Shown: piece by piece, positions 1 through 7,871 of the stretch
Layout: the number at the start of each line of letters is the position of its first letter
Numbering within the stretch: position 1 is the first letter of the stretch
Origin: Nitromaritima sp964584125
Lineage (GTDB): Bacteria > Nitrospinota > Nitrospinia > Nitrospinales > VA-1
Assembly: GCA_964584125.1 (NCBI GenBank)
Contig: CAZOYP010000039.1
Coordinates: 1 to 24,532 of the forward strand
Direction: 5' to 3'
DNA length: 24,532 nucleotides
Program-made: the position numbers and the translations under genes
The notes under the pieces: model-generated
Seen by the model: the letters and a program-made list of their open reading frames with translations, nothing else
The model's database searches: none
Told to the model about the DNA's origin: nothing

Positions 1-1142
1 CCATTGCTGATACCCATAATTAATGTCAATAGAGCCATTTCAATTCCAAAGATTCTTCCTAAAAACTGTCTATCAGCTTCTAGGTGAATAAGAGCAGTAC
101 TGAATACCCATATTATTGATCCGAACATTCCTGATAGTCCTATACATAGCGAAGCGACCCATAAGTTTTTAGAGAAAGAAAATGCCAATAGGGTAAGGCT
201 TCCAAGAAAAAATGCAGCGAAAATGGACCCCTGCAGTATTTTGAGAGATTCTCCGAACCATTTTCTGATTAAGATCGGTCCTATTGCAGATCCAATCCCT
301 CTGGAGGAAAACAAGATGCCCACTGCCATAGAGACTGCAGCAGGGTCTGACCATAACCTATTAGCAAATAAAGGAATCAATGTCATTATACCACCTTTTA
401 TAGCCATGCCAGACTTTAATAAAGTGAGAGCTAGAACGATTGGACGGTAGACAAGATAGCGCACACCCTCTCCGAATCCCTTGATTCCACTTAACTTGAT
501 ATTCTTAATAGGTTCTTCAGATTTTGTGTTTGGATAAGAGATTTTAATTAAAAACCATGCAGAAATGAGATAGGTTAAAGCGTCAACGATGAAAGCTGTT
601 CTAATTCCGAATAAACTTACTACAAACCCACCTAATGCTGCTCCAAGAGCCAGCATAGCTGACCAGGTAGCTCCAGATAATGCGTTCGCAGTGACTAGGT
701 GGTTTTTTTCTACAATGGATGGGAGGATCGCGCTTCTTGCGGGTTCAAAAAATCCAGTTAGGGCAACCTCAAATAAGATTAATGTATAAACCAGCCATAA
801 GTCTTCTCTACTTTCTACTACAAGAAAACATAAGACGGTAAAACATCGTAGAATATCACTGGCAATCAAAACGATTCTTCGGTCCATGCGGTCTATTAGA
901 ACCCCAGCAAAAGGGCTTATAATAACCATAGGTAGAAGCTTTGCCATCATAGCAGCAGCCATTGCCATTCCGGAGCCAGTTAATTGCAGGATTAGAGCAT
1001 ACAGCGCAATACTGTTGACCCAGTTACCCAATTCTGAAATAACTTGTCCATACCAGAGATTTCTAAAGGAAGAGTTATGTTTTAGAAGAGGGAAATATCC
1101 AATTGAGCTCTCCTTCGGCCTTTCAGGTTTCAGAATATTCAT
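1..1142 (-). CDS. MFS transporter (EntS/MFS_3-like exporter), C-terminus off the left edge
   Basis: Translating the minus strand from an ATG at 1142 gives an uninterrupted reading frame of 380 codons that reaches base 1 without a stop, so the gene is truncated by the window. The product is strongly hydrophobic with about ten membrane segments visible. It has the MFS cytoplasmic signature after TM2 (GVLIDRMDRR, about residues 80-89) and a typical TM4/5 stretch containing EPARSAILPSIV, which is characteristic of the MFS_3 family of drug or siderophore exporters such as EntS. An inner-membrane proton-coupled exporter is therefore likely; the substrate cannot be told. The start is moderately secure: no good Shine-Dalgarno precedes the ATG, and a TTGAAC motif (1195-1200, minus) lies upstream. 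The gene is transcribed away from the membrane cassette at 1581. Confidence 0.85.
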   Translation of the reverse strand, partial: MNILKPERPKESSIGYFPLLKHNSSFRNLWYGQVISELGNWVNSIALYALILQLTGSGMAMAAAMMAKLLPMVIISPFAGVLIDRMDRRIVLIASDILRCFTVLCFLVVESREDLWLVYTLILFEVALTGFFEPARSAILPSIVEKNHLVTANALSGATWSAMLALGAALGGFVVSLFGIRTAFIVDALTYLISAWFLIKISYPNTKSEEPIKNIKLSGIKGFGEGVRYLVYRPIVLALTLLKSGMAIKGGIMTLIPLFANRLWSDPAAVSMAVGILFSSRGIGSAIGPILIRKWFGESLKILQGSIFAAFFLGSLTLLAFSFSKNLWVASLCIGLSGMFGSIIWVFSTALIHLEADRQFLGRIFGIEMALLTLIMGISN

Positions 1143-1580
1143 AGTTGAGAGTAACCATTCATGATAGAAAATTTTTATATATTGTTACATATTTGTTCAA
1201 TCACTTGAGCTTTAGATTATATGTTTGTTAATAGTGGTCTAATTGGCATCAATTTTTAGTAATTATTTTTTAGTTAATAAATTAAGATTACTTAATGGTA
1301 GGTCAATTGATCTTTAATAGATAAGGTTTTATTGGGCTAATGAGCCTAATAACTTATGCCATTTTTTCATAAAGTTTGTTTTTAAAAAATTTTCGGTGAT
1401 TATATGTTAGATAGTGATGCTCTTATTGACTAATATATAATTAAGTTCTTTTTAAACACTAATTTAAGCGTAGGCCTCTTTCTTGTTCAATCTTTAGGTG
1501 CTGTGTATAATTAGAACTCATGGGACACCTTTTAAAGTTTAGTACAGAATTTTAAGTTTTGTTTTATTGGAGGAAGGAAA
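1143..1580. other. AT-rich divergent intergenic region
   Basis: This 438-base gap separates the minus-strand MFS gene from the plus-strand cassette. No convincing ORF or RNA gene was found on either strand. It holds one plausible plus-strand promoter (1483-1511, listed separately). On the minus strand there are weak promoter-like words (TTGAAC at 1195-1200 and TATAAT at 1216-1221) that are not well spaced with each other. Otherwise only T/A-rich sequence is seen. Confidence 0.6.
1483..1511 (+). promoter_or_regulatory. Candidate sigma70 promoter for the 1581-3384 cassette
   Basis: TTGTTC (1483-1488) is followed after 17 bases by a perfect TATAAT (1506-1511). Transcription would start near 1518, leaving a leader of about 60 bases before the ATG at 1581. 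The -35 box matches the consensus only in its TTG, so the call rests mainly on the -10 box and the spacing. Confidence 0.4.
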
Positions 1581-2066
1581 ATGGGGGCGGAGCTCGAGCA
1601 AGCGGAAGAACTAAGAAATAACCAAAAAGAAATCATCAGTAGGCGGATTTCATTTTGGCTTTCTTTAATTGTGGCCGTGGGTATAACTTGGTGGTATTAC
1701 GCTTTGAATCCACCAGATTCTGCAGACATGAGAAAAATGAGATTGTTTTTTAAAGAAAATATCATGGATGTCGCTAAGTTCATTCGCCTGCCAAGTGATG
1801 AATTGAAAGAGTTTGCGGATTCTAAGAGTCACCCCTTTTATGAGACATATCTCAAGTCATCGGAAGTTGAGAAAGAAAAAATCAAAGCCTTGATACATAT
1901 CTCACGTGACTACAGTCCAAATCAGTATTGGTTTAATATTATTTTCCTATGGGTTATTGCCTTTACTACTCTTTGGTTTTTGGGGTTGATTTTGGAAGCC
2001 ATGATAATTCTCGTGAGGCAAGAAGATTCTGAAAGAAGAAAGCGGTTAAAAGAACAATCTAGATAA
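1581..2066 (+). CDS. Unknown two-TM membrane protein
   Basis: This is a 161-residue protein that I do not recognise. The start is well supported by a GGAGGAAGG Shine-Dalgarno just upstream. An acidic, polar N-terminus (1-22) is followed by a membrane segment at about 23-42. A soluble segment of about 70 residues comes next, then a second hydrophobic segment at about 116-146, and the protein ends in a very charged tail (about 147-161). Both termini are probably cytoplasmic, with the middle segment in the periplasm. It is the first gene of a plus-strand group; the hydroxylase-like gene follows after 55 bases. No catalytic motif is evident. Confidence 0.75.
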   Translation: MGAELEQAEELRNNQKEIISRRISFWLSLIVAVGITWWYYALNPPDSADMRKMRLFFKENIMDVAKFIRLPSDELKEFADSKSHPFYETYLKSSEVEKEKIKALIHISRDYSPNQYWFNIIFLWVIAFTTLWFLGLILEAMIILVRQEDSERRKRLKEQSR

Positions 2067-2121
2067 CCATTATAGGAATTAGGACTAATTATTTTTTTGC
2101 TTAAATACTGAGGCGGGAAAA

Positions 2122-2925
2122 ATGGATGGCAATAGCCTTCGTTTGTTAGTTTTTATTTCAGTTTTTATACTGATGCTGATTCTTGAATCATTTATTCCAA
2201 GGCACCCTACAGTAGATTCCAAACCGAGACGGCTGGGAATACACATTGGTCTATCAGGGTTGAATACTCTATTGCTTAAAATGGTATTTGGTGCCGCAGC
2301 GGTTGGTGCTGCAAAAACTTTAGAAATAAATGGTTGGGGTTTGCTTAACGTTTTAGACTGGAACAAAATGGTGGAATTTGTTCTGGCAATAGTTTTTCTG
2401 GATCTTTCTATTTATCTCCAGCATGTAATAGTTCATAAGGTTCCTTTTTTTTGGAGGTTTCACGTTGTTCATCATTCAGATCTCGATCTCGATGCATCAT
2501 CTGGTTTGCGCTTTCACCCAGTAGAGATTCTGGCGTCAATGCTCTACAAAATTGGAATTATTGTTCTGCTAGGCCCTGCTCCTATCGCTGTTTTAGTATT
2601 CGAAGCAGTTCTCAATGGGATGGCTATTTTTTCACACTCTAATATAGCATTGCCAGTTAAGGCCGATCATTTTTTTAGAAAATTAATCGTGACGCCAGAC
2701 ATGCATCGAATTCATCATTCTGTTGAAGTCAGTGAAACGAATTCTAACTATGGATTTAACCTATCAATTTGGGACCGAATTTTCGGTACCTACAAAAAGG
2801 ATGCATTGAAAGCACAGCCTGAAATTATTATTGGTATTGATATATTTAGAAGCCCGGATGAATTAACTTTCTATAGCCTTCTAATGATGCCAAAAAAGTA
2901 TAGGAAGCTAACATATGTCACCTAA
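2122..2925 (+). CDS. Fatty acid hydroxylase/sterol desaturase superfamily protein
   Basis: The 267-residue integral membrane protein carries the histidine clusters of the membrane-bound non-haem di-iron hydroxylases. These are HxxxH at 101-105, HVVHH at 114-118, a single His at 132, His172, and HRIHH at 195-199, followed by the family-typical NYGFNLSIWDRIFGTY. Family members insert oxygen into lipids (sterols, fatty acids, carotenoids, alkylglycerol ethers); the substrate here cannot be read from sequence. Membrane segments lie at about 6-24, 48-65, 84-100 and 138-172. A GAGGCGGG Shine-Dalgarno precedes the ATG. Its last 11 bases overlap the next gene, suggesting translational coupling with the two small membrane proteins downstream. 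Confidence 0.88.
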   Translation: MDGNSLRLLVFISVFILMLILESFIPRHPTVDSKPRRLGIHIGLSGLNTLLLKMVFGAAAVGAAKTLEINGWGLLNVLDWNKMVEFVLAIVFLDLSIYLQHVIVHKVPFFWRFHVVHHSDLDLDASSGLRFHPVEILASMLYKIGIIVLLGPAPIAVLVFEAVLNGMAIFSHSNIALPVKADHFFRKLIVTPDMHRIHHSVEVSETNSNYGFNLSIWDRIFGTYKKDALKAQPEIIIGIDIFRSPDELTFYSLLMMPKKYRKLTYVT

Positions 2926-3163
2926 GTATTATTTAATTTCTGGGATCGTTGTAGTTGTTTTAACAATGACCATCAGTTGGTGGGAGCAAAAACAATCAGT
3001 AAGAGAAATCTTTATTGTTTTCTGTAGAGTCATTTTGTTGATACTCTTGCTTCTTTTTGGGTTAATTGGTTTATCGGAACTTTTCGTATACTTGGGTATC
3101 GCCCAAGATGGATTTATTATTCAAAGGGATGAATTTCTCATTCAAAGAGAAGGGCTTAAATAG
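2915..3163 (+). CDS. Small two-TM membrane protein, unknown
   Basis: The protein has 82 residues and hydrophobic segments at about 4-22 and 31-60. It ends in a polar tail in which a short motif is repeated (FIIQRDE then FLIQREG). The start ATG lies 11 bases inside the end of the hydroxylase-like gene, so translation is probably coupled. The stop codon overlaps the GTG start of the next gene. I do not recognise the family. An accessory subunit or partner of the hydroxylase is possible from context only. Confidence 0.65.
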   Translation: MSPKYYLISGIVVVVLTMTISWWEQKQSVREIFIVFCRVILLILLLLFGLIGLSELFVYLGIAQDGFIIQRDEFLIQREGLK

Positions 3164-3384
3164 TGGTTGGGTTAGAGTTTTCGCCAGTTATGATTTTGGT
3201 TTTATTCCTTTCTTTTTTTGGGATATCTTTTTTTATGGGAATGCTAATTCACTCATCTTTCATGTATGAGGATGGGCGAAATCTCAAGGGAGATAGCAAA
3301 AAAGCTTGGATATTGAGTATGCTAGCAGGGCTAGGGATTACAAGCTGGATGTTTATTTATGGCTATTACATCAATTTTCTATAA
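3163..3384 (+). CDS. Small two-TM membrane protein, unknown
   Basis: The protein has 73 residues and starts at a GTG that shares one base with the preceding TAG stop (TAGTG), an arrangement that favours coupled translation. A GAAGGG stretch about 10 bases upstream could serve as the ribosome-binding site. Hydrophobic segments at about 7-30 and 47-72 are joined by a polar loop rich in charged residues. No family is recognised. It ends the plus-strand cassette and is convergent with the gene at 3407, with only 22 bases between the stop codons. Confidence 0.6.
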   Translation: MVGLEFSPVMILVLFLSFFGISFFMGMLIHSSFMYEDGRNLKGDSKKAWILSMLAGLGITSWMFIYGYYINFL

Positions 3385-3406
3385 ACATGGGTTGGTTTTT
3401 AAATAA

Positions 3407-3757
3407 TTAGCCGGCCAAAAGTTCTACTAACCGACGACAGTTATCTATAACGCTTATGGTTTCCTCTTTTTCTTTATCATCGAGTTCTGTAGTCAACATT
3501 TCTTCAAGCAGTTGAATTGCATCATTCAAACCACCTGCGGTTATATCAAGCTCCGCTTCGCTCAACGAATAGATCGAGGGGTTTTGACGCAATTTGTTAT
3601 AAACTTTTAGGTATCTGTCCTTGTAATCCAATAATTCTACTCGTTTCTTTCCTTTAACTTCTTGCTTAAGCTCGTTATTTATATCTGATACGGAATCATT
3701 CAAAGCGATTTTAATGGTATCGATGTCGTTTTTTGTAATTGTAGCTAAGGATTTCAT
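3407..3757 (-). CDS. Small helical soluble protein, unknown
   Basis: This is a 116-residue, charged protein with no signal peptide or membrane segment. Its composition (many Asp, Glu, Lys, Leu) predicts an almost wholly alpha-helical fold. The second half (about 70-116) reads like a helical hairpin. There are no metal-binding or catalytic motifs that I recognise. The ribosome-binding site is weak. A TATAAT (3839-3844, minus) lies about 80 bases upstream with no clear -35 box. The gene stands alone between the cassette and the rpoD unit. Confidence 0.6.
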   Translation of the reverse strand: MKSLATITKNDIDTIKIALNDSVSDINNELKQEVKGKKRVELLDYKDRYLKVYNKLRQNPSIYSLSEAELDITAGGLNDAIQLLEEMLTTELDDKEKEETISVIDNCRRLVELLAG

Positions 3758-4087
3758 TTTCGGCTTTCTTGCAAACTAAAATTTTATCTATACCCAGGTA
3801 AGCTAGGCCAAATAAGAGTTTGATTGATATTTATACAGATTATAGAATATCAATAAATAGAATGAAAATATTTTTTAGCTGATGGTTTGGAGATTTTGTA
3901 ATAATTTGTAACGCGTTTGTGAGGGGAATTAAAGTCGGACCGCTCACTCTAACGTCAAAAAAATTAGTTCTTTTAAACATCTTCTTTTTGTGATTATTAC
4001 AGTTATAAAGCTTGATTTTAAAAGTTTCCAGTACTCCTCTTCGGCTTTACGGTTTTATCGTGTCGTTTCTCTAAGTTATTGAGAACT
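3758..4087. other. Intergenic region 3' of the tRNA, no gene seen
   Basis: The 330 bases between the tRNA and the small helical protein gene contain no credible ORF. A run of seven T on the minus strand (about 3957-3963) is not preceded by a good stem, and the five-base-pair stem directly 3' of the tRNA has no T-run, so I could not place the operon terminator. The word tttatacagat (3830-3840) recurs in the tandem repeat at 9790-9821. Confidence 0.5.
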
Positions 4088-4164
4088 TGGTGGGCCCAGG
4101 AGGATTCGAACCTCCGACCGCCCGGTTATGAGCCGGGAGCTCTAGCCAACTGAGCTATAGGCCC
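4088..4164 (-). tRNA. tRNA with anticodon CAU (tRNA-Ile2 favoured over tRNA-Met)
   Basis: A complete 77-base cloverleaf can be folded by eye. The acceptor stem GGGCCTA pairs with TGGGCCC, the D-arm is GCTC/GAGC, the anticodon stem is CCCGG/CCGGG around loop CTCATAA, the T-arm is GGAGG/CCTCC around TTCGAAT, and the discriminator is A. The CCA end is encoded (4088-4090). The anticodon CAU is complementary to 4128-4130. CAU tRNAs read either AUG (Met) or, after lysidine modification by TilS, AUA (Ile). Pairs C4-G69 and C5-G68 match those described as TilS-favouring in E. coli tRNA-Ile2, so Ile2 is favoured; an initiator tRNA is unlikely because the first acceptor pair is a normal G-C. It lies 9 bases after the rpoD stop, in the same orientation, so it is probably processed from the rpoD transcript. 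Confidence 0.93.
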
Positions 4165-4173
4165 AGGAAACTA

Positions 4174-5934
4174 TTAACTTTCTACAAAGCTACGCAGCTT
4201 TTTACTTCGGCTAGGGTGCCTAAGCTTACGTAAGGCTTTCGCTTCTATCTGTCGGATCCTTTCACGAGTAACAGAAAAGTCTTGCCCAACCTCTTCCAAT
4301 GTGTGTTCAGAGTCAAGCCCGATCCCGAATCGTTTACGAAGAACCTTTTCCTCCCTTGAGGCCAGTGTTGAAAGTATTTTTACTGTTTGATCTTTAAGAT
4401 TCCTTTTAACTACTGAATCAATAGGTGAAAGAACTTTTTTATCCTCAATAAAATCACCAAGGTGGCTGTTTTCTTCCTCGCCAATCGGTGTTTCTAGTGA
4501 TATGGGTTCTTTAGCAATTTTTAAAACCTTACGGACTTTATCTATAGGCAGAGACATTTTTTTTGCGATTTCTTCAGGAGTAGGTTCTCGCCCGAGTTCT
4601 TGAACTAGGTGTCGAGAGACTCTTATAAGTTTATTAATGGTTTCGATCATATGAACAGGGATTCGGATGGTCCTTGCTTGATCAGCAATAGCACGGGTTA
4701 TAGCCTGTCTTATCCACCAGGTTGCATAGGTGCTAAATTTATATCCGCGTTGGTATTCAAATTTATCAACGGCTTTCATAAGCCCTATGTTCCCTTCTTG
4801 GATAAGGTCAAGAAACTGTAAACCCCGGTTGGTATACTTTTTCGCTATACTAACCACCAAACGAAGGTTAGCTTCTGCTAATTCTCTTTTAGCATTTTTT
4901 TCTTTGATTCGGCCACGCGCTACTGTGCGCACGGTTGCAAGTAGGAGTTCCTTTGGTGTTGCTGTTTGAAGTTCAATTTGTTTGATTTTTCTACGTCCGG
5001 GTTGGACTAATTGTATCTGGTTTTCGTATTGTTTTTTTGTTAAGGTTTTGCCGCGGGGTAATTTAATACTTTTTTGCGTTTTCCAGTTCCCAACCTGTTT
5101 TTTGATAGCAACCAAAGACATTCCCCATTCTCGTTCGAAATCGCGTTCCTTTTTTCCCGCTGTACGCAATTCATCTGCAACGGAATAAATTGTTTCAATT
5201 ATCCGATCCATTATATCTGGACTTAATTTTAAACTGCGTATTGATTCTTCGAGATCCGCTTTTTGACTCAATTCTTGTTGTTCGCATTTCTTTCGAGCCT
5301 TATCTGTTAGCTTGGTTTTGATTTTACTTTGGAGCTTTATTAGTTTTTTGGAATTAGTTTTAAAGAGCTTGACTTGCTTAAGAAATTTTTTCGTTTCTTT
5401 ATCTTCGAGTTCTATTTTTTTTTCCTCTGGTTCGCCTATCACTATCACGTCAAAGACATTGATTTCACCTCTTTTTGTTTGCTCACCTAGCTCTTCTATT
5501 TCTTTGTGCGTAATAGAACAGTTTGCAACGGCTGCAATAACCTCGTGTTGGCCTGCTTCAATTTTTTTGGCAATGGTCACTTCCCCTTCACGTGTGAGTA
5601 GAGATATAGTCCCCATTTCCCTAAGGTACATACGGACAGGGTCGTCAACTGAAACGCTTTCGCTTTTTGCAGGAGCACCTTCAGAACTTGGTGTCTCTTT
5701 TCCATCAGAGGCTTCGCCCTCAGATACAAGTTTTTCTCCTGCCGAATCAGAGTCTACGACATGGATTTCGTTTTCCCCAAACATATTCATCAGTCCATCA
5801 ATTTGTTCAGGAGCAACAAAGTTAGAAGGTAAAGCATCATTCACCTCCTCATAAGTCAAGTAACCTTTTTCTTTACCTTGTAAAATCAATCGACCGATTT
5901 CATTTGATCGGCTGAGTTCTTCCTGATTTGACAT
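4174..5934 (-). CDS. rpoD: RNA polymerase primary sigma factor RpoD (sigma70)
   Basis: The 586-residue product has the full architecture of a primary sigma factor. Region 1.1 lies at about 1-60 and an acidic linker follows. Region 1.2 starts at DPVRMYLREMG (98-108). A Lys/Glu-rich non-conserved region spans about 130-345. Region 2 spans about 350-425 and includes the -10-recognising FSTYATWWIRQAI. Region 3 lies at about 430-505. Region 4 (about 515-580) contains the helix-turn-helix TLEEVGQDFSVTRERIRQIE that reads the -35 box. It directs RNA polymerase to housekeeping promoters. A GGAGAGG Shine-Dalgarno supports the ATG at 5934. It is third in the yqeY-dnaG-rpoD-tRNA unit, 71 bases after dnaG. 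Confidence 0.97.
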   Translation of the reverse strand: MSNQEELSRSNEIGRLILQGKEKGYLTYEEVNDALPSNFVAPEQIDGLMNMFGENEIHVVDSDSAGEKLVSEGEASDGKETPSSEGAPAKSESVSVDDPVRMYLREMGTISLLTREGEVTIAKKIEAGQHEVIAAVANCSITHKEIEELGEQTKRGEINVFDVIVIGEPEEKKIELEDKETKKFLKQVKLFKTNSKKLIKLQSKIKTKLTDKARKKCEQQELSQKADLEESIRSLKLSPDIMDRIIETIYSVADELRTAGKKERDFEREWGMSLVAIKKQVGNWKTQKSIKLPRGKTLTKKQYENQIQLVQPGRRKIKQIELQTATPKELLLATVRTVARGRIKEKNAKRELAEANLRLVVSIAKKYTNRGLQFLDLIQEGNIGLMKAVDKFEYQRGYKFSTYATWWIRQAITRAIADQARTIRIPVHMIETINKLIRVSRHLVQELGREPTPEEIAKKMSLPIDKVRKVLKIAKEPISLETPIGEEENSHLGDFIEDKKVLSPIDSVVKRNLKDQTVKILSTLASREEKVLRKRFGIGLDSEHTLEEVGQDFSVTRERIRQIEAKALRKLRHPSRSKKLRSFVES

Positions 5935-6005
5935 TTTTTAAACCTCTCCGATGGGTGTCAATAAGCTTTAATATGAATTTTTTAAAAACATTTTAGAATT
6001 GAGAC

Positions 6006-7787
6006 TTAATTTGAAGTTAAAGCTATACGCAGCTGTTTTAGTTTGTCTTGGATTTCTTGAGAGCGCTCGGACTCACCAGCAACCAGAGCTTCATTTCTTT
6101 CCCTTTTAAGCTCCTCTACTTGTCGGCTATATGTTTTTTTGTTTAGTGCGTTTATGCAGTCGGTCAATGTTTGTTTTGGATTATCAAATGGTATTGTCGT
6201 TACGCCTATCTTACTCAGTAGAGTTTTTACTTTTGGCTCATTTACCTTGTCCATCACCAGATCTATCCTTAGTTCGCAACCTTCGGAAAGTAACTGGTAA
6301 CACAATTCAACAATTTGACAGAGGTCGGGGTCAACAAAATCTTCAATTTTGACCTGTTCTTTTATTTGTAGGGCCAACTCCTTATCGGAAAACATTAAGT
6401 GAACTAAATACAGTTCGGTATTTTTCTTATTCGAGTTATCAGTTCTTAGGTGAGGTTCATGAACAACAGTTTTATCTTGCTTCATGGCATTTTTTAATTC
6501 AGATAATAGGGCTTTATCTTCTATATTTGCCCGCTCTGTGAGAACAGTGATCCATTCGGTTCTTTCGATTGTATTTTCTACTTTCATCAAGATAGGTAGC
6601 ACTTTATTGACCACATCTACTTTGCCCGTTGGGCTAGATAAATTTCCATTTGAAATGGCATCATCAATATAAGATTCAACAAAGGGCTTAGCGTTTTTTA
6701 ATTCTTCTAAAAATCTTTCGGATCCAAATTTATGAATGAAAGAATCGGGATCGTGCCCAGTGGGCAGGCAGAGTACTTCAACACTCAGGCCTTGTTTGAG
6801 GAGTATCTCGAACCCTTTTTTCGTTGCCGCTTGGCCAGCTGAATCGCTATCAAAAATTAATGTAGCTCGATTTGTGTGATTTTTGAGCAAGTTTGCCTGT
6901 TCTAGCGTCAAAGCAGTTCCACAGGTAGCTACCGTGTTTCTGATACCGCTCTGATGGGCCCGCATTTGGTCGAAGTAACCCTCCACTATAAGTGCTTTAT
7001 TTTGTTTCCTAATTGACTCTTTTGCCCGGTTCAATCCAAACAAATGCTTTCCTTTAATATACAAGGGAGTTTCTGGAGAATTAAGATATTTTGGTTCTAT
7101 TTCAGTGATCACCCTTCCAGCAAAAGCTATTAGATTACCATGAATATCCTGAAGAGGGAACATTATTCGTTCTCGAAATCTATCATAACAACTATTTTCA
7201 CCTGCCCTCTCTTTTTGTTTAATTAGCCCTGCCTTTAATATACCATCCTTTGAGAATTTATCTTTATTTTTCAGAAAGTTGAATGTATTTTTCCATCCGG
7301 GAAGAGCCCAGCCAATCCTATAATCGGTAAGTAGTTTTTCGTCGTTAAAACCTCTAGAATCTAGATAGTCTCTCGCAGGTTTCCCGTCTTTACTCATAAG
7401 AGAGTGAATGAAGTAGTTCGTTGCTTTTTGGTTTATATCCAGGAGCATATTTCGTTCATTCGATTTGGCATTAATTTGTTCTGGTTTGAAAGCGGGCAGT
7501 TCAACTCCACATTTTGAGGCAAGTTCCCTAACTACATCTAGAAATGGCAGGTCCTCCATTTCCATAACAAACCTAAAAACATTTCCTCCCGCACCGCAAC
7601 CAAAACAATGGTAAATCTGTTTTTCAGGACTGACTGTAAATGACGGTGTTTTTTCAGAATGAAACGGACAAAGTCCTTTATAATTTTGTCCGCTCTTTTT
7701 GAGAAGAACATTCGCTGAAATGATATCTAAAATATCACTTTGAGAACGGATTTCTTCTATTAAATGGTCAGGAATAAAATGATTCAA
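6006..7787 (-). CDS. dnaG: DNA primase DnaG
   Basis: The 593-residue primase lays down RNA primers on the lagging strand. The CHC2-type zinc-binding domain has Cys40, His43, Cys61 and Cys64. The TOPRIM catalytic core has EGYFD (269-273) and DSDSAG (313-318). The C-terminal part (about 430-593), where DnaB helicase binds in the family, ends in a charged helical tail. Length is normal. The start codon is TTG at 7787, chosen because the following IPDHLIEEI aligns with the conserved N-terminus of DnaG. No Shine-Dalgarno precedes it (the upstream bases read GCCTCC, the wrong strand sense), so translation initiation is probably weak. It lies 84 bases after yqeY. Confidence 0.96.
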   Translation of the reverse strand: MNHFIPDHLIEEIRSQSDILDIISANVLLKKSGQNYKGLCPFHSEKTPSFTVSPEKQIYHCFGCGAGGNVFRFVMEMEDLPFLDVVRELASKCGVELPAFKPEQINAKSNERNMLLDINQKATNYFIHSLMSKDGKPARDYLDSRGFNDEKLLTDYRIGWALPGWKNTFNFLKNKDKFSKDGILKAGLIKQKERAGENSCYDRFRERIMFPLQDIHGNLIAFAGRVITEIEPKYLNSPETPLYIKGKHLFGLNRAKESIRKQNKALIVEGYFDQMRAHQSGIRNTVATCGTALTLEQANLLKNHTNRATLIFDSDSAGQAATKKGFEILLKQGLSVEVLCLPTGHDPDSFIHKFGSERFLEELKNAKPFVESYIDDAISNGNLSSPTGKVDVVNKVLPILMKVENTIERTEWITVLTERANIEDKALLSELKNAMKQDKTVVHEPHLRTDNSNKKNTELYLVHLMFSDKELALQIKEQVKIEDFVDPDLCQIVELCYQLLSEGCELRIDLVMDKVNEPKVKTLLSKIGVTTIPFDNPKQTLTDCINALNKKTYSRQVEELKRERNEALVAGESERSQEIQDKLKQLRIALTSN

Positions 7788-7871
7788 GGAGGCTTTAATT
7801 AATTTTAGTTTGGTAATAAGTCCAAAATAATATTGAATACTAGACTGTTTTTTGGCAGGTATGATGGAGCA

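Noticed and set aside
223..1164. Three plus-strand frames across the left end that look like short proteins.
   Set aside because: They are antisense to a continuous minus-strand MFS transporter frame with clear family motifs and membrane segments.
4066..4087. Possible terminator just 3' of the CAU tRNA (TTCTC/GAGAA stem).
   Set aside because: Only five pairs and no T-run after the stem; the seven-T run further away has no stem.
5312..5854. A 180-codon plus-strand frame opposite rpoD.
   Set aside because: It lies wholly antisense to the conserved rpoD coding sequence. Its Ser/Phe/Ile-rich composition is what the reverse complement of Glu/Lys-rich codons gives.
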